From Marinomonas communis (lineage in GTDB: Bacteria > Pseudomonadota > Gammaproteobacteria > Pseudomonadales > Marinomonadaceae): 64,000 nt of DNA. Under the pieces are notes generated by a model. The model searched no databases. It had not been told where the DNA came from and was given only the letters and a program-made list of their open reading frames with translations. The stretch is from the NCBI RefSeq assembly GCF_004363305.1, contig NZ_SNZA01000002.1:496001-560000 (forward strand). Direction: 5' to 3'. Positions 53,880-63,908 of this stretch are shown here, one piece after another (positions within the stretch are counted from its first letter, which is position 1; each line of letters begins with the position of its first letter). The translations under genes were made by a program, and so were the position numbers.

Positions 53880-55568
53880 TTACCAGCCGCCCATGCTTTC
53901 TGTTGCATCAATAAAGATAACACCGTCATCACTTAGGCTAGTGTTACTTTGAGGCTGACTGTTAGTAGGTGGAATGGTCGTAGCAGGCGATACGGCAGGC
54001 GCTTGGTTAACCGGTTGGGGTGCTGGAATTTGGTAACTTTGTACTGGAGCCGAAAGCTGTTGTTGCACAGGTATTTGATAGCTGCCTGTTACACCTGATC
54101 CTGCTTGAGGTTGAGTGGACTGGAAGCTTTGTGCAGGTGTATAAGGGGCGGTAGCGGGGGCTGTGACAGCAGCCTGTGTTGTATTGGTGCCTAATGCTTC
54201 CGCTGTTTTGGCTTGGGCTGTGCTGGCGGTACGCTCACGTGGCAAAAATTCTTGTTCGAAACCAAGCTCTTCTGGTTGGTAGATTCGCAAAGCACGCATC
54301 AAATCACCCTTGGTATTAAATAGGCGGAAAACGGCGTAAAGCTCATCGTAATCTGCATTAACGTAATCTTGGCGCGCTTCAAATAGCTCGTTTTCACTGT
54401 CTAATACGTCCAACAATGTTCGGCGACCTAAGTTAAACTGCTGGGCGTAGGATAACTGTGATTCTTTTGTTGCAGTGACATATTGTTGTAAATGGCTTTT
54501 GGAGCCCAAAGCTGCTTCATACGCAGCCCATGACAAACGCGCTGATAGTTCGGCTTCGCGTACTGCATTACGTTGAATCTCTGTGGCTTGAACATTCTGT
54601 TGGACTGCCACTTGCTTAGCTCTGCTGTCTGCACCACCGTTATATAGATTGTAGTTTAGGCGGAGCATTGCAGTGAGGTCTTCATTCGCACCTTCGCTAC
54701 CATCGATATTGTGGTCGAATGTACGCTCTACCACGAAATTTAGCTCTGGGTAGTAGTTGGATTTGGAGGCCTCAATGGATTGCTCTGTCGCTTCAACATC
54801 CCAGCGAGCGGAGTCAATGGCTGGGTTATGTTGAACAGCTTGGTCAACCGCTTCTCCCATACTTGTTGGCAGTAGTGAGCGATCTGGTTCGGGGTACACC
54901 AGTTCAGCGGGTGGCAATTCACCGACAACATTTTTGTAATTCGCCTCTGCACCTCGCAGATTATCTAATGCGGACAGGCGATTGGCTTCAGCTTTGGCAA
55001 GTCGCGCTGAGATTTGGCTGAAATCAGACTGGCGACCAACACCTGATTCTGTAGCAGTTCGGATTTGATCGTAAATTCGGTTGTGTGTCTCGAGATTAGA
55101 CTCTGCTAGTTCTACTAATTCACGATTTCGTAACACATTTGTATAAGCTTCAGAAACTTCTAAAGCTTTGTTTTCGATCTGTATTAGGGCATTCCAACGG
55201 TTGGCTTCGGCCTCAGCTTCTAGGCGCTTTACGTTGTACTTGGTATCAAACCCACTGAATAAGGGTTGTGTCAAAGTTAGGCCAAGCTCACGTCTTGTAA
55301 GTGAAACATCTTGATTGGAATTCTGATAATCGTAAGTGGTTTCATGACCTATGCCTGCGTTCAAATCGATGGAAGGGTAGTAACCACTGCGTCGAGTCAC
55401 TTCCGTGCTTTGAAGGCTTTCTTGATAAAGGGCAATGGCTTGTCGAACACGCGGGTTGTTTTCCACCGCCATATAGGTTGCTTCTTCAAGGGTGATGCCT
55501 AGTGCAGGAAGGGCACAAAGAGTTGTGGCCAAAGCAACACTGCTGGCAATTAGTTTTTGTCGAAACAT
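53880..55568 (-). CDS. TolC-family outer-membrane channel with Gln/Pro-rich tail
   Basis: Outer-membrane factor of a type I secretion or efflux system. Signal peptide at residues 1-24 (LIASSVALATTLCALPALG), then the two OEP repeats with ITLEEATYMAVENNPRVRQA, TLTQPLFSG and GRRTLLDVLDSENELFEARQ. The family core ends near residue 430; the remaining ~130 residues are low-complexity Gln/Pro/Thr/Ala, ending in DDGVIFIDATESMGGW. ATG 55568 has GGTGGAG upstream; a GTG at 55577 is possible. No partner transporter is adjacent. Confidence 0.92.
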   Translation of the reverse strand: MFRQKLIASSVALATTLCALPALGITLEEATYMAVENNPRVRQAIALYQESLQSTEVTRRSGYYPSIDLNAGIGHETTYDYQNSNQDVSLTRRELGLTLTQPLFSGFDTKYNVKRLEAEAEANRWNALIQIENKALEVSEAYTNVLRNRELVELAESNLETHNRIYDQIRTATESGVGRQSDFSQISARLAKAEANRLSALDNLRGAEANYKNVVGELPPAELVYPEPDRSLLPTSMGEAVDQAVQHNPAIDSARWDVEATEQSIEASKSNYYPELNFVVERTFDHNIDGSEGANEDLTAMLRLNYNLYNGGADSRAKQVAVQQNVQATEIQRNAVREAELSARLSWAAYEAALGSKSHLQQYVTATKESQLSYAQQFNLGRRTLLDVLDSENELFEARQDYVNADYDELYAVFRLFNTKGDLMRALRIYQPEELGFEQEFLPRERTASTAQAKTAEALGTNTTQAAVTAPATAPYTPAQSFQSTQPQAGSGVTGSYQIPVQQQLSAPVQSYQIPAPQPVNQAPAVSPATTIPPTNSQPQSNTSLSDDGVIFIDATESMGGW

Positions 55569-55700
55569 GGGCTCCACCTATCTGATAAACGCGTGATCGT
55601 TGTTTTAGTTCAATGCCAATTTTAAAGTTTAGAAAACAGATGTGTCTATTAACAACATCTTAGTGTTACATGTGCCTTATAAATGTAACGAAATGTAATT

Positions 55701-56432
55701 CTAAATATCTCCCCACCGCATATTAAGTGCTGTTAACGCCACAACGGGGGCTGTTTCTGTCCGTAATACACGAGGCCCTAGCGCGATAGCTGTAAATTCA
55801 TGCTGCTGTGCGAAACGAACCTCATCTTCAGATAAACCACCTTCTGGGCCAATGAGCAGGGCTATTTGTTGGTTTTTAGGCTCTGAAAAGTCTTGCAATG
55901 GTCTAGCGCTGTGGTGGTGAAGTGTTAGTTTTAACATATCGTTACAATTAACTACCCACTCTTCTAAAGGTATCGGAAAGCATACTTCCGGCACCACCCC
56001 ACGACCTGACTGTTCTGCTGCGCTGATGGCTACTTGTTGCCAATGCTGAACGCGCTTCTCTAAGCGGGCATCGTTCAAACGAACCTCACAACGTTCGCTA
56101 AACAAAGGCTGTATTCTATACACACCTGCTTCGACGGCTTTTTGTACAGCATAGTCCATGCGTTCGCCGCGAGAAATTGATTGCCCTATGGTTACCTTTA
56201 AGGGGGATTCATTATCCAGTGTGACAAAGTTTTCTACCGTAAGTTGTGCACTGCGCTTTTGAACATTAGCTAATTTTGCGTGGTACTGACCACCTAAACC
56301 ATTGAACACTATAATAGGGTGATCGTCCTTTAGACGTAAAACTTTACAACAATGTTGAAAAGCACCGTCGGGAAGGTCGAATGTGGAGTGTTCAGCAAGT
56401 GGTAGATCGACGTAGATACGTGGAATGCGCAT
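55701..56432 (-). CDS. rsmE: 16S rRNA (uracil1498-N3)-methyltransferase
   Basis: 243-residue SPOUT methyltransferase: MRIPRIYVDLPL start, RGERMDYAVQKAVEAGV, and the knot motif LLIGPEGGLSEDEV with LGPRVLRTETA. The start codon lies 4 nt beyond the T-tract of the metK terminator and has no ribosome-binding site, although the N-terminal sequence is clearly authentic. Confidence 0.96.
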   Translation of the reverse strand: MRIPRIYVDLPLAEHSTFDLPDGAFQHCCKVLRLKDDHPIIVFNGLGGQYHAKLANVQKRSAQLTVENFVTLDNESPLKVTIGQSISRGERMDYAVQKAVEAGVYRIQPLFSERCEVRLNDARLEKRVQHWQQVAISAAEQSGRGVVPEVCFPIPLEEWVVNCNDMLKLTLHHHSARPLQDFSEPKNQQIALLIGPEGGLSEDEVRFAQQHEFTAIALGPRVLRTETAPVVALTALNMRWGDI

Positions 56433-56436
56433 AAAT

Positions 56437-56462
56437 AAAAAAGCCCTCTGTTGAGAGGGCTT
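56437..56462 (-). terminator. Terminator of metK, abutting rsmE
   Basis: AAGCCCTC / GAGGGCTT on the minus strand with a 6-nt loop and six T ending at 56437. The same 8-bp stem is used after rpoH. Confidence 0.92.
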
Positions 56463-56483
56463 TTATAACGGAAATCCGAGAGA

Positions 56484-57647
56484 TTATAAACCGGCAGCTT
56501 TACGAAGTGCGTCGGCTTTATCTGTGCGTTCCCAAGTAAAGTTCTCACCTTCGCGACCGAAGTGGCCGTAAGCCGCTGTTGGCAGGTAGATCGGACGCTT
56601 AAGGTCAAGCATCTTGATTAGGCCTGCTGGGCGAAGTTCGAAGTGTTCGCGTACTAGTTGAGAAATTAGCTCGTCACTTACTTTACCAGTACCAAATGTG
56701 TTGATACTGATAGAGGTAGGTTCAGCGACACCGATAGCGTATGACACTTGGATCTCACACTTGTCAGCAAGGCCTGCAGCAACGATGTTTTTTGCTACGT
56801 AACGACCTGCATACGCTGCAGAGCGGTCAACTTTTGATGGATCTTTACCAGAGAATGCGCCACCACCGTGACGTGCCATACCACCGTAAGTATCTACGAT
56901 GATTTTACGGCCAGTCAGACCACAGTCACCTACTGGGCCACCAATGATGAATTGGCCAGTGGGATTGATGAAGTACTTAGTGTCTTTAGACAACCACTCT
57001 TCTGGCAGAACCGGCTTGATGATTTCTTCCATCACCGCTTCGCGAAGGTCTGCTTGCTTAATCGCAGCGCTGTGCTGAGTGGAAAGTACCACAGCATCGA
57101 TAGCGCATGGCTTACCGTTTTCGTCGTAGCGGAATGTCACCTGGCTTTTCGCATCTGGACGAAGGAAGTCTAGTGTACCGTTTTTACGAACTTCTGCTTG
57201 GCGCTGTACCAAACGGTGTGAGTAAGTGATCGGTGCAGGCATTAGAACATCGGTTTCGTTGGTAGCAAAACCAAACATTAGACCTTGGTCACCAGCGCCT
57301 TGCTCTTTTGCATCCGCTTCATCGACACCAACTGCGATATCCACAGATTGTTTACCGATGGCATTAAGTACGGCGCAGGATTCCCAGTCAAAGCCCATGT
57401 CTGAGCTGTTGTAGCCAATTTCACGAATCACGCCGCGAGCGATGTCTTCGATATCAACCCAAGCATTAGTACGGACTTCACCAGCGACCAACACCATGCC
57501 AGTTTTCACAAGTGTCTCACATGCAACACGTGCTTCTGAGTCTTCTTTTAAAATGGCATCAAGGATGGCATCAGATACTTGGTCTGCGATTTTATCTGGG
57601 TGGCCTTCAGAAACCGATTCTGAAGTAAATAAAGAATATTCTGACAT
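56484..57647 (-). CDS. metK: S-adenosylmethionine synthetase
   Basis: 387 residues: [46 protein letters not shown] and the loop [19 protein letters not shown]. Makes SAM from methionine and ATP. Start ATG 57647 with GAGG 8 nt upstream; a further in-frame extension to 57692 runs into the leader terminator and is rejected. Expression appears to be set by an attenuator in its leader (57693-57749). Confidence 0.97.
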   Translation of the reverse strand: MSEYSLFTSESVSEGHPDKIADQVSDAILDAILKEDSEARVACETLVKTGMVLVAGEVRTNAWVDIEDIARGVIREIGYNSSDMGFDWESCAVLNAIGKQSVDIAVGVDEADAKEQGAGDQGLMFGFATNETDVLMPAPITYSHRLVQRQAEVRKNGTLDFLRPDAKSQVTFRYDENGKPCAIDAVVLSTQHSAAIKQADLREAVMEEIIKPVLPEEWLSKDTKYFINPTGQFIIGGPVGDCGLTGRKIIVDTYGGMARHGGGAFSGKDPSKVDRSAAYAGRYVAKNIVAAGLADKCEIQVSYAIGVAEPTSISINTFGTGKVSDELISQLVREHFELRPAGLIKMLDLKRPIYLPTAAYGHFGREGENFTWERTDKADALRKAAGL

Positions 57648-57692
57648 GTTTGTGCCTCTATAAATGTAGATTCTAGAGCGCCAAACAGGCAT

Positions 57693-57749
57693 AAAAAAAC
57701 CCGCTTAGCTGAAGGATTTGCTAAACAGGCTGTCCTGCTTCTGTTTAGC
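57693..57749 (-). promoter_or_regulatory. Transcription attenuator in the metK leader
   Basis: On the minus strand GCTAAACAG (57741-57749) can pair CTGTTTAGC (57720-57728), 9 perfect pairs with a 12-nt loop. Alternatively CCTGTTTAGC (57720-57729) pairs GCTAAGCGGG (57700-57709), 10 pairs including two G-U, followed by seven T (57693-57699), a complete terminator. The two structures share one arm, so they are mutually exclusive. The first loop contains AGGA and the second TCCT, which could form a pseudoknot. No known SAM riboswitch is recognised. Confidence 0.75.
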
Positions 57750-57962
57750 TGATTTTATATAGCGTCCGCAAGCCGAAACAAATCGACGCTGTGGTACGGA
57801 TAATGGACTAACAACGACTAAAATTCAAGCAATTAAGCGTTTAAGGTAGAGTGTTAGTGCTGCTTTTTTGCTATGATCTTTGCCATCTTTGTGCAATTTC
57901 ATTCTCTTTGCTCATTTATTGGGCGTGCATTACCCGAGGCCGTTGCAAGAACTGGGGTTAGC

Positions 57963-58007
57963 ATGGAGAATGAAACGACATTTCGTATACAAACCAGGAG
58001 TGGATAA
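57963..58007 (+). CDS. Possible 14-codon leader peptide before tkt
   Basis: ATG at 57963 preceded by GGGG at spacing 6; the frame reads MENETTFRIQTRSG and stops at 58005-58007, 3 nt before the tkt ATG. The tkt ribosome-binding site (AGGAG) lies inside its last codons, so translation would interact with tkt initiation. It may be chance. Confidence 0.3.
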   Translation: MENETTFRIQTRSG

Positions 58008-58010
58008 TCA

Positions 58011-60011
58011 ATGCCGTCTCGTAAACAACTTGCTAATGCTATTCGCGTACTTAGTATGGACGCGGTTCAAAAAGCAAAATCTGGACACCCAGGCGCGCCT
58101 ATGGGCATGGCTGATATTGCAGAAGTGCTTTGGAATGACTTTCTAAAACACAACCCAACTGACGCTAAATGGGTCGACCGTGACCGTTTCGTATTGTCGA
58201 ACGGCCATGGCTCTATGTTGATTTACTCTTTGCTTCACCTTTCAGGCTACAACCTTTCTATTGAAGATCTGAAGCAATTCCGTCAACTGCACTCAAAAAC
58301 TCCTGGTCACCCTGAGTATGGTTATACGGAAGGTGTTGAAACAACGACTGGTCCTCTAGGTGCGGGTATCAGTAACGCTGTCGGTATGGCGATCGCTGAG
58401 AAAACCCTAGCAGCACAATTTAACCGTGAAGGCCACAACGTTGTTGATCACAACACATACTGCTTCCTAGGCGATGGCTGTATGATGGAAGGTATCTCAC
58501 ACGAGGCATGTTCACTAGCGGGTACGTTAGGTCTTGGTAAACTGATCGCATTCTGGGATGACAACGGCATCTCTATCGACGGTCATGTTGAAGGCTGGTT
58601 CACAGACGATACCCCAAAACGTTTTGAGTCTTACGGCTGGCACGTGATTGCTGATGTAGATGGTCACGATCCAGAAGCGATCAAAGCAGCCATCGAAGCA
58701 GCACAAGCTGAAACGTCTAAGCCAACGTTGATCTGTTGTAAAACAATCATCGGTTTTGGTTCACCAAACAAATCCGGTTCTCACGACTGTCACGGTGCGC
58801 CACTAGGTGATGAAGAAATCGCTGCAGCACGTGAATTCCTTGGTTGGAAAGAAGCACCATTTGAAATCCCTGCTGATGTTTACGAAGGTTGGGACGCGAA
58901 ATCAAAAGGTGCGTCAGCTCAAACAGAATGGGAAGCGAAATTCGAAGCTTACCAAGCGGCTTACCCAGAGCTTGCAGCAGAATTTGAACGTCGTGTAATC
59001 AAAGGCGAATTGCCAGCTGACTTCGCTGAAAAAGCGGCGGCTTACATCAAAGAGTGCCAAGAAAAAGGCGAAAACATTGCTAGCCGTAAAGCGTCTCAAA
59101 ACGCGATCGGTACGTTCGGTGCAATCTTACCTGAACTACTAGGTGGCTCAGCTGACCTTGCGGGTTCCAACCTAACTCTATGGTCTGGTTCAAAAGGCAT
59201 TCAAGAAGACCCAGCGGGCAACTACGTATTCTACGGTGTGCGTGAATTTGGTATGAGCGGCATCATGAATGGTGTGTCTCTACACGGTGGTTTCATCAAC
59301 TACGGCGCAACCTTCATGATGTTCATGGAATACGCTCGTAACGCAGTACGTATGTCGGCATTGATGGGTATTCAGAACATCTTCGTTTACACCCACGACT
59401 CTATCGGTCAAGGTGAAGACGGTCCTACTCACCAACCTGTTGAGCAACTTGCGAACCTTCGTATGACACCAAACATGTCAGTATGGCGTCCAGCAGATGC
59501 AACGGAAACAGCGGTTGCATGGGCTGCGGGTATTCAGCGTCGCTCTGGTCCAACGTCTTTGGTATTCAGCCGTCAAGGTTTGCCAGCACTTGCTCGCACT
59601 GATGCACAAGTAGCGGACATCGCCAAAGGTGGTTACGTATTGTCTGATTGTGAAGGCACTCCTGAGCTAATCCTAATTGCGACGGGCTCTGAAGTAGCGC
59701 TAGCGCTAGACTCTGCGCAAGCATTGTCAGAAAAAGGCACGAAAGTTCGTGTTGTGTCTATGCCATCTACGGATGCGTTTGATGCACAAGATGCAGCGTA
59801 CCAAGAGTCTGTACTGCCTAGCAGCGTGACGAAGCGTGTTGCGATTGAAGCGGCACACGTTGATTACTGGTACAAGTACGTTGGTTTTGGTGGTGCGATG
59901 GTGGGTATGCGCACTTTCGGTGAATCAGCACCGGGCGGCGATCTACTGAAACACTTCGGCTTCACCGTAGAGAACGTGGTAGCCACAGCAGAAAAACTGT
60001 TGAACGCCTAA
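58011..60011 (+). CDS. tkt: Transketolase
   Basis: 666 residues, thiamine-diphosphate enzyme of the pentose-phosphate pathway: [38 protein letters not shown], the ThDP motif [18 protein letters not shown] with WDDNGIS, and [20 protein letters not shown]. It starts the tkt-epd-pgk-fba cluster, but its own terminator separates it from epd. Confidence 0.98.
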   Translation: MPSRKQLANAIRVLSMDAVQKAKSGHPGAPMGMADIAEVLWNDFLKHNPTDAKWVDRDRFVLSNGHGSMLIYSLLHLSGYNLSIEDLKQFRQLHSKTPGHPEYGYTEGVETTTGPLGAGISNAVGMAIAEKTLAAQFNREGHNVVDHNTYCFLGDGCMMEGISHEACSLAGTLGLGKLIAFWDDNGISIDGHVEGWFTDDTPKRFESYGWHVIADVDGHDPEAIKAAIEAAQAETSKPTLICCKTIIGFGSPNKSGSHDCHGAPLGDEEIAAAREFLGWKEAPFEIPADVYEGWDAKSKGASAQTEWEAKFEAYQAAYPELAAEFERRVIKGELPADFAEKAAAYIKECQEKGENIASRKASQNAIGTFGAILPELLGGSADLAGSNLTLWSGSKGIQEDPAGNYVFYGVREFGMSGIMNGVSLHGGFINYGATFMMFMEYARNAVRMSALMGIQNIFVYTHDSIGQGEDGPTHQPVEQLANLRMTPNMSVWRPADATETAVAWAAGIQRRSGPTSLVFSRQGLPALARTDAQVADIAKGGYVLSDCEGTPELILIATGSEVALALDSAQALSEKGTKVRVVSMPSTDAFDAQDAAYQESVLPSSVTKRVAIEAAHVDYWYKYVGFGGAMVGMRTFGESAPGGDLLKHFGFTVENVVATAEKLLNA

Positions 60012-60025
60012 CGGCTTCACAACGA

Positions 60026-60053
60026 AAGAGGAGCTTCTGGCTCCTCTTTTTTG
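60026..60053 (+). terminator. Terminator after tkt
   Basis: AAAGAGGAGC / GCTCCTCTTT with loop TTCTG, T-run of six. epd begins 27 nt later. Confidence 0.92.
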
Positions 60054-60079
60054 TTGCTTTGATTTGATTTAAGAGAACT

Positions 60080-61114
60080 ATGTTGCGAGTAGCGATTAAT
60101 GGCTATGGCCGCATTGGCCGATCAGTGCTTCGTGCAATCTACGAAAACGGTTATCAAGGCCGAATGCATGTGGTGGCGATCAATGAATTATCGGATATTG
60201 AAACGATCAGTTATTTGACGCGCTACGATACCACTCATGGCCGCTTTCCTAAGCCTGTATCGATTAAAGGCAGTAGCCTGATGATTGGTGAAGATGAAAT
60301 TCAATGCTTCAGTGCGCCGACGCCTGAAGAGTTAGATTGGTCATCTTTGAACGTTGATATGGTGCTTGAATGCTCGGGTGTCTTTGCAGAACGTGAGCAG
60401 ATTCAGCGTTTTATCGATGCAGGAGTGCCACGAGTGCTGTTGTCCCAGCCTGCCTCGGCAGATGTAGATGCGACGATTGTGTATGGTTTTAATCACGAAA
60501 GCGATGTCAGTGCGGAGCACTCGATTGTCTCTGCGGCTTCTTGTACCACAAACTGTGTAATTCCTGTATTAGATACGCTAGAAGCGTTAGCAGGTGTCGA
60601 GCACGGTGCAACGCAAACCATTCACTCTGCGATGAACGATCAGCCGATTATTGATGCGTATCACACCAAAGACTTGCGCTTAACCCGTTCGGCAATGAGT
60701 TCGATTATTCCTGTTAATACTGGTCTTGACCGTGGTATCGCACGTTTGATCCCGAGTCTAGCGGGTAAGATCAGCTCAAATGCCGTTCGTGTTCCCACCA
60801 TCAATGTCTCTTTGATCGATATGGTGGTGCGTACGAAGGAAGATGTGACCGCGGAGCAGGTGAATACTGCGTTGCAAGTGGCTGCTTCATCCAAGTACGC
60901 CAGCCTACTTGGTTACACTCAGGAAGCCCATGCTTCGGTGGACTTTAACCATGATCCACGCTCGGTGATCATTGATGGTACTCAGACACAAGTGGTCGAT
61001 GGCCGCTTAGTGAAACTGCTATGTTGGTTTGATAACGAATGGGGCTACGCGAATCGTATGTTAGATGTGGCATGCTATTGGCAACAGTTATTGGAAGATA
61101 GTGCTCAGCACTAA
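60080..61114 (+). CDS. epd: Erythrose-4-phosphate dehydrogenase (GapB-type)
   Basis: 344 residues, GAPDH fold: NAD-binding [14 protein letters not shown], catalytic Cys in [23 protein letters not shown]. The position between tkt and pgk and the Epd-like segment [12 protein letters not shown] indicate erythrose-4-phosphate dehydrogenase, feeding pyridoxal-phosphate synthesis, rather than the glycolytic GapA. GAPDH activity cannot be excluded. Confidence 0.92.
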   Translation: MLRVAINGYGRIGRSVLRAIYENGYQGRMHVVAINELSDIETISYLTRYDTTHGRFPKPVSIKGSSLMIGEDEIQCFSAPTPEELDWSSLNVDMVLECSGVFAEREQIQRFIDAGVPRVLLSQPASADVDATIVYGFNHESDVSAEHSIVSAASCTTNCVIPVLDTLEALAGVEHGATQTIHSAMNDQPIIDAYHTKDLRLTRSAMSSIIPVNTGLDRGIARLIPSLAGKISSNAVRVPTINVSLIDMVVRTKEDVTAEQVNTALQVAASSKYASLLGYTQEAHASVDFNHDPRSVIIDGTQTQVVDGRLVKLLCWFDNEWGYANRMLDVACYWQQLLEDSAQH

Positions 61115-61143
61115 TTGATTTTAAAAACGACGAGGAATCGTGC

Positions 61144-62307
61144 ATGACCGTAATTAAAATGACCGATTTGGATCTTGCGAACAAACGAGTGTTGATTCGT
61201 GAAGACCTTAACGTGCCAGTAAAGGATGGCAAAGTAACCAGCGATGCGCGCATTCGTGCGGCGCTGCCAACGCTTAAGCTTGCGCTAGAAGCGGGTGCCA
61301 AAGTGATCGTAATGTCTCACCTTGGTCGCCCAACTGAAGGTGAGTACGAAGAACAGTACTCAATGCAGCCAGTTGCCGATCATTTAGCAGGTCTTCTAGG
61401 TCAAGACGTTCCACTAGTGAAAGACTGGTTGGATGGCGTTGAAGTCGAAGCGGGTCAGCTTGTTCTAGTTGAGAACGTACGTTTCAACAAGGGCGAGAAG
61501 AAAGACGATGAAGCATTGTCTAAGCAAATGGCTGAGCTATGTGACATCTACGTGATGGATGCCTTTGGTACGGCGCACCGTGCTCAAGCATCAACGCACG
61601 GCGTGGGTAAGTTCGCTCCAGTCGCTTGTGCCGGCCCATTGTTAGCAGCAGAACTTGAAGCCCTTGAAAAAGCGTTAGCGAAACCAGCACGCCCAATGGC
61701 TGCGATTGTAGGTGGTTCAAAAGTATCCACTAAGCTAACGGTACTTGAGTCTCTATCTGACAAAGTAGACCAGCTTATTGTTGGTGGTGGTATCGCTAAC
61801 ACCTTCCTTGCGGCGGCAGGTTTCCCTGTGGGTAAATCTTTGTACGAAGAAGATTTGATTCCGCAAGCAAAAGCGCTGATGGAAAAAGTAAACATCCCAT
61901 TGCCTGAAGACGTGGTTGTCGCAACGGAGTTCTCTGCCGATGCTGAAGCGACGGTGAAAGACGCGAAAGATGTTGCTGCAGACGATATGATTCTGGATAT
62001 CGGTCCAAAAGCGGCGGCGAAACTTGCTGGTCTACTGGAAAGTGCTCAAACGATCATTTGGAACGGCCCAGTTGGCGTATTCGAGTTTGATCAGTTTGGT
62101 GAAGGTACCAAAGCGCTTTCTATGGCGATTGCGAATAGCGAAGGTTTTTCAATCGCTGGTGGTGGTGATACGCTAGCAGCAGTCGACAAATATGACATCG
62201 CTGAAAAAGTGTCTTACATTTCCACTGGTGGTGGTGCTTTCCTAGAATTTGTTGAAGGAAAAGTGCTTCCAGCTGTTGCTATGTTAGAGTCGCGCACGCA
62301 AAATTAG
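61144..62307 (+). CDS. pgk: Phosphoglycerate kinase
   Basis: 387 residues: [40 protein letters not shown], and C-terminal nucleotide loop [14 protein letters not shown] and [10 protein letters not shown]. Glycolysis/gluconeogenesis. 29 nt after epd. Confidence 0.98.
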   Translation: MTVIKMTDLDLANKRVLIREDLNVPVKDGKVTSDARIRAALPTLKLALEAGAKVIVMSHLGRPTEGEYEEQYSMQPVADHLAGLLGQDVPLVKDWLDGVEVEAGQLVLVENVRFNKGEKKDDEALSKQMAELCDIYVMDAFGTAHRAQASTHGVGKFAPVACAGPLLAAELEALEKALAKPARPMAAIVGGSKVSTKLTVLESLSDKVDQLIVGGGIANTFLAAAGFPVGKSLYEEDLIPQAKALMEKVNIPLPEDVVVATEFSADAEATVKDAKDVAADDMILDIGPKAAAKLAGLLESAQTIIWNGPVGVFEFDQFGEGTKALSMAIANSEGFSIAGGGDTLAAVDKYDIAEKVSYISTGGGAFLEFVEGKVLPAVAMLESRTQN

Positions 62308-62524
62308 TGTAAAGCTAAATGCTTACACTTGAATAAGACAGGGAAAACCCTGCACGATGAGATGCGTCATGATGACCATCTCATCACTATAATAACTAAC
62401 ACTTAGAGAGTGACCGGTCTGTCATTAGACAGAATGACAATATAGCGATAAGGCGTAAAGCCACATGTGACACACATGCGCATGGATAAACATTAATGGG
62501 TGCTTTGTTATTAGCAAAGACACC
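62306..62524 (+). other. Hairpin-rich pgk-fba spacer
   Basis: Six stems in 220 nt: AGTGTAA/TTACACT (62306-62329), CAGGG/CCCTG around 62340, GATGAGATG/CATCTCATC (62356-62385), TGTCATT/AATGACA (62420-62439), CATGTG/CACATG (62464-62478) and GGTGCTTTG/CAAAG-CACC (62499-62524). None has a T-run except weakly. No ORF. It may be a structured leader of fba. Confidence 0.6.
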
Positions 62525-62553
62525 AATCAACTTCATTGTCAGAGGAAACTTTT

Positions 62554-63621
62554 ATGCCTTTAATTAGTATGCGTCAATTGCTGGACCATGCAGCAGAGCA
62601 TGATTACGGCTTACCTGCGTTCAACGTGAACAACATGGAGCAGGTAAAAGCGATCATGGAAGCCGCAGACGAGGTAAACTCGCCTGTTATCATGCAAGCT
62701 TCTGCTGGCGCGCGTAAGTACGCAGGCTCTCACTTCCTTCGCCACTTAATCGCAGCGGCGATCGAAGATTACCCACACATCCCGGTAGTCATGCACCAGG
62801 ATCACGGTACGAGCCCAGCAATTTGTCAACGTTCAATCCAGCTTGGTTTTTCATCAGTGATGATGGACGGCTCTTTGATGGCTGACGGTAAAACGCCAGC
62901 AAGCTACGAATACAACGTTGATGTGACACGTCGTACAGTAGAGTTCGCTCACGCATGTGGCGTCTCTGTAGAAGGTGAATTGGGCTGTCTAGGTTCTCTA
63001 GAAACTGGCCAAGCAGGTGAAGAAGACGGAGTGGGTGCAGAAGGCATTCTAGATCACTCACAGATGTTGACTGATCCAGACGAAGCGTTTGATTTTGTTG
63101 AAGCAACAGGTATTGATGCCCTAGCGGTAGCGATCGGCACAAGTCATGGTGCGTACAAGTTCACCCGTCCACCAACCGGTGACATTCTAGACATCGAACG
63201 TATCAACCGCATCGCAGAACGATTGCCTAACACACACATCGTGTTGCACGGTTCTTCATCAGTGCCACAAGACTGGTTAGAAATCATCAACGAATTCGGT
63301 GGTGAGATTCCAGAAACTTACGGTGTGCCAGTAGAAGAGATCGTGAAAGCGATTCGTTACGGTGTTCGTAAAGTCAACATTGATACAGACCTGCGTCTAG
63401 CTGCAACCGGTGCGATCCGTCGTAGCCTAGCAGAGCACAAAGGTAACTTCGATCCACGTAAATACTTAACTGAAAGTATCAAAGCAATGAAAGCGGTATG
63501 TATCGACCGTTACGAAGCGTTTGGTTCAGCAGGTCAAGCATCACGTATTCATACGATCGATCTTGAAGAAATGGCGATCCGTTACGAGCATGGTGAGTAC
63601 TCAAACGGCCGTCGTTTTTAA
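62554..63621 (+). CDS. fba: Class II fructose-bisphosphate aldolase
   Basis: Zinc-dependent aldolase, 355 residues: [19 protein letters not shown], zinc ligands in HQDHG, the [20 protein letters not shown] loop and [10 protein letters not shown]. It is the CbbA-like class IIB type, with no plastid-type features. ATG 62554 with AGAGG upstream; the TTG at 62536 is rejected. Confidence 0.97.
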   Translation: MPLISMRQLLDHAAEHDYGLPAFNVNNMEQVKAIMEAADEVNSPVIMQASAGARKYAGSHFLRHLIAAAIEDYPHIPVVMHQDHGTSPAICQRSIQLGFSSVMMDGSLMADGKTPASYEYNVDVTRRTVEFAHACGVSVEGELGCLGSLETGQAGEEDGVGAEGILDHSQMLTDPDEAFDFVEATGIDALAVAIGTSHGAYKFTRPPTGDILDIERINRIAERLPNTHIVLHGSSSVPQDWLEIINEFGGEIPETYGVPVEEIVKAIRYGVRKVNIDTDLRLAATGAIRRSLAEHKGNFDPRKYLTESIKAMKAVCIDRYEAFGSAGQASRIHTIDLEEMAIRYEHGEYSNGRRF

Positions 63622-63668
63622 TTAAAAGAATGAGCGAGTGACTTTTAAAATTTATTTTAAAAAAAGTG

Positions 63669-63696
63669 TTGACCTGAAAAATGGTTCACCTATAAT
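63669..63696 (+). promoter_or_regulatory. Sigma-70 promoter of tRNA-Leu
   Basis: -35 TTGACC at 63669-63674, 16-nt spacer, consensus -10 TATAAT at 63691-63696, 14 nt before the tRNA 5' end. Confidence 0.88.
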
Positions 63697-63710
63697 GCTC
63701 GCCATTCCAA

Positions 63711-63795
63711 GCGGGAGTGGTGGAATTGGTAGACACGCTGGATTTAGGTTCCAGTGCTTCACGGCGTGAGAGTTCGAGTCTCTCCTTCCGCACCA
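63711..63795 (+). tRNA. tRNA-Leu (anticodon UAG)
   Basis: 85 nt with an encoded CCA. Acceptor GCGGGAG pairs CTTCCGC, the long variable arm of class II tRNAs is present, the anticodon loop reads ATTTAGGT giving UAG, and the T loop is TTCGAGT. It closely resembles E. coli tRNA-Leu(UAG). Confidence 0.97.
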
Positions 63796-63800
63796 AATTA

Positions 63801-63836
63801 AAAAAAGCCGAGTTACTTAGTGACTCGGCTTTTTTT
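63801..63836 (+). terminator. Terminator after tRNA-Leu
   Basis: Stem GCCGAGT / ACTCGGC with a 9-nt loop, six A before and seven T after. Confidence 0.93.
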
Positions 63837-63908
63837 ATGCCTTTTTATGCTTTCAATGTACCTTTGTTAAGCCTTATCGTTAGAATGTCTACTCTAGGAG
63901 TGGATTTG

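Larger units (their letters stand above)
57648..58010. promoter_or_regulatory. metK/tkt divergent spacer
   Basis: 363 bp between divergent genes. The metK side holds an SD-overlapping CTCTA/TAGAG stem (57656-57660 / 57674-57678), the attenuator, and a possible minus-strand promoter: -35 TTGTTT (57776-57781) and -10 TATAAA (57754-57759). AGCGTC (57761-57766) and GACGCT (57785-57790) flank the promoter. The tkt side holds a 14-codon leader ORF. No larger gene is seen. Confidence 0.6.

Noticed and set aside
57693-57749. Reading the metK leader as a known SAM or SAH riboswitch
   Set aside because: I could not place the conserved core motifs of any class I know; only the terminator/antiterminator pair is supported by the sequence.
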